Below, piece after piece: positions 5,666-5,754 of a stretch of DNA of 5,754 nucleotides (within the stretch, counting starts at the first letter, position 1; each line of letters opens with the position of its first letter). Source of the stretch: an uncultured Clostridia bacterium (lineage in GTDB: Bacteria > Bacillota > Clostridia > Christensenellales > Aristaeellaceae); NCBI GenBank assembly GCA_934643535.1, contig CAKUCE010000200.1:1-5754 (forward strand), in the 5' to 3' direction. Below the pieces are notes generated by a model. It was not told the DNA's origin. It was given only the letters and a program-made list of their open reading frames with translations, and did not search any database. The position numbers and the translations under genes are program-made.

Positions 5666-5691
5666 TAGAGCACCCGATTCCGGGCGCTCTA
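5666..5691 (+). promoter_or_regulatory. Hairpin in the leader of the SNF2-type gene
   Basis: TAGAGC (5666-5671) pairs with GCTCTA (5686-5691), and after one A-C mismatch CCCG (5673-5676) pairs with CGGG (5681-5684) around an ATTC tetraloop, the same loop as in the hairpin at 3784-3819. The tail AATTTATG is only weakly U-rich, so termination is possible but not convincing. It ends 13 bases before the ribosome binding site of the next gene and may stabilise or regulate that mRNA. Confidence 0.45.
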
Positions 5692-5717
5692 AATTTATGC
5701 CATGAAGGAGGAGCAAT

Positions 5718-5754
5718 ATGCCGAGCAAGCTACAAACGTATATGCAGATGGCGG
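5718..5754 (+). CDS. Start of a large SNF2-helicase-type ICE protein (partial)
   Basis: Only 12 codons are inside the window: MPSKLQTYMQMA. A very strong ribosome binding site, AAGGAGG (5705-5711), six bases before the ATG makes this a real gene start. The residues match my memory of the N-terminus of the very large (often over 2000 residues) SNF2-like helicase/methylase proteins of Tn1549-like ICEs, which begin MPSKLQ-Y--MA and continue into an ArdC-like segment. Position after ardC-like and TTRAP-type genes agrees with this. With so few residues, family assignment is tentative. Confidence 0.55.
   Translation, partial: MPSKLQTYMQMA

Noticed and set aside
1..5754. CRISPR array, tRNA, rRNA or insertion-sequence transposase
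   Set aside because: No regularly spaced repeats, tRNA-like cloverleaf, rRNA motif or transposase coding sequence was seen on either strand.

Overview
The window is a piece of an integrative and conjugative element (ICE) of the Tn1549-like type, as found in gut Clostridia such as Oscillospiraceae and Lachnospiraceae. The assignment rests on recognising the gene set and its order: a topoisomerase III tail, two small conserved ICE proteins, an ArdC/LtrC-like metallopeptidase with a YodL-type tail, a TTRAP-type small protein, and the first codons of what looks like the giant SNF2-helicase-type ICE protein. All genes read on the plus strand. The ICE genes are GC-rich: hand counts of sampled 60-base stretches give 37 to 40 G+C.

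Left edge (1-92). Only the 3' third of topB is present. Its recognisable reading begins at about base 72. The 70 bases before it are AT-rich (19 of 60 G+C), carry stops in all frames and do not resemble topB. The junction sits in a perfect 8-bp inverted repeat with an AGAG centre, which contains a GA dinucleotide at the exact point where topB begins. This looks like the end of a second mobile element inserted into topB, possibly by a TnpX/TndX-type large serine recombinase.

ICE core (72-3774). The topB tail, a 113-aa protein with a sigma-70-region-4-like second half, and a 100-aa conserved hypothetical are joined by overlapping starts and stops. After an 80-base gap with two small hairpins comes the 697-aa ArdC-like protein. 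One base after its stop comes the 70-aa TTRAP-like protein. A strong 16-bp hairpin without a U-tract follows.

Cargo cassette (about 3900-5527). A 486-aa AAA_14/DUF4143-type ATPase with a PD-(D/E)XK-like C-terminus lies between the TTRAP gene and the SNF2-type gene. It has lower G+C (25 to 32 per 60 in sampled stretches), its own extended -10 promoter, a structured 5' leader and a clean intrinsic terminator. It therefore looks like an independent accessory gene carried by the ICE. The leader has one anti-Shine-Dalgarno segment that can pair either with an upstream copy of the SD sequence or with the SD itself, an arrangement that could switch translation.

Right edge (5528-5754). An AT-rich spacer with two further inverted repeats leads to a strong ribosome binding site and the start of a gene beginning MPSKLQTYMQMA, which runs out of the window. 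The two best candidates for something undescribed are the structured leader with its ATPase-nuclease cargo gene, and the insertion junction in topB.
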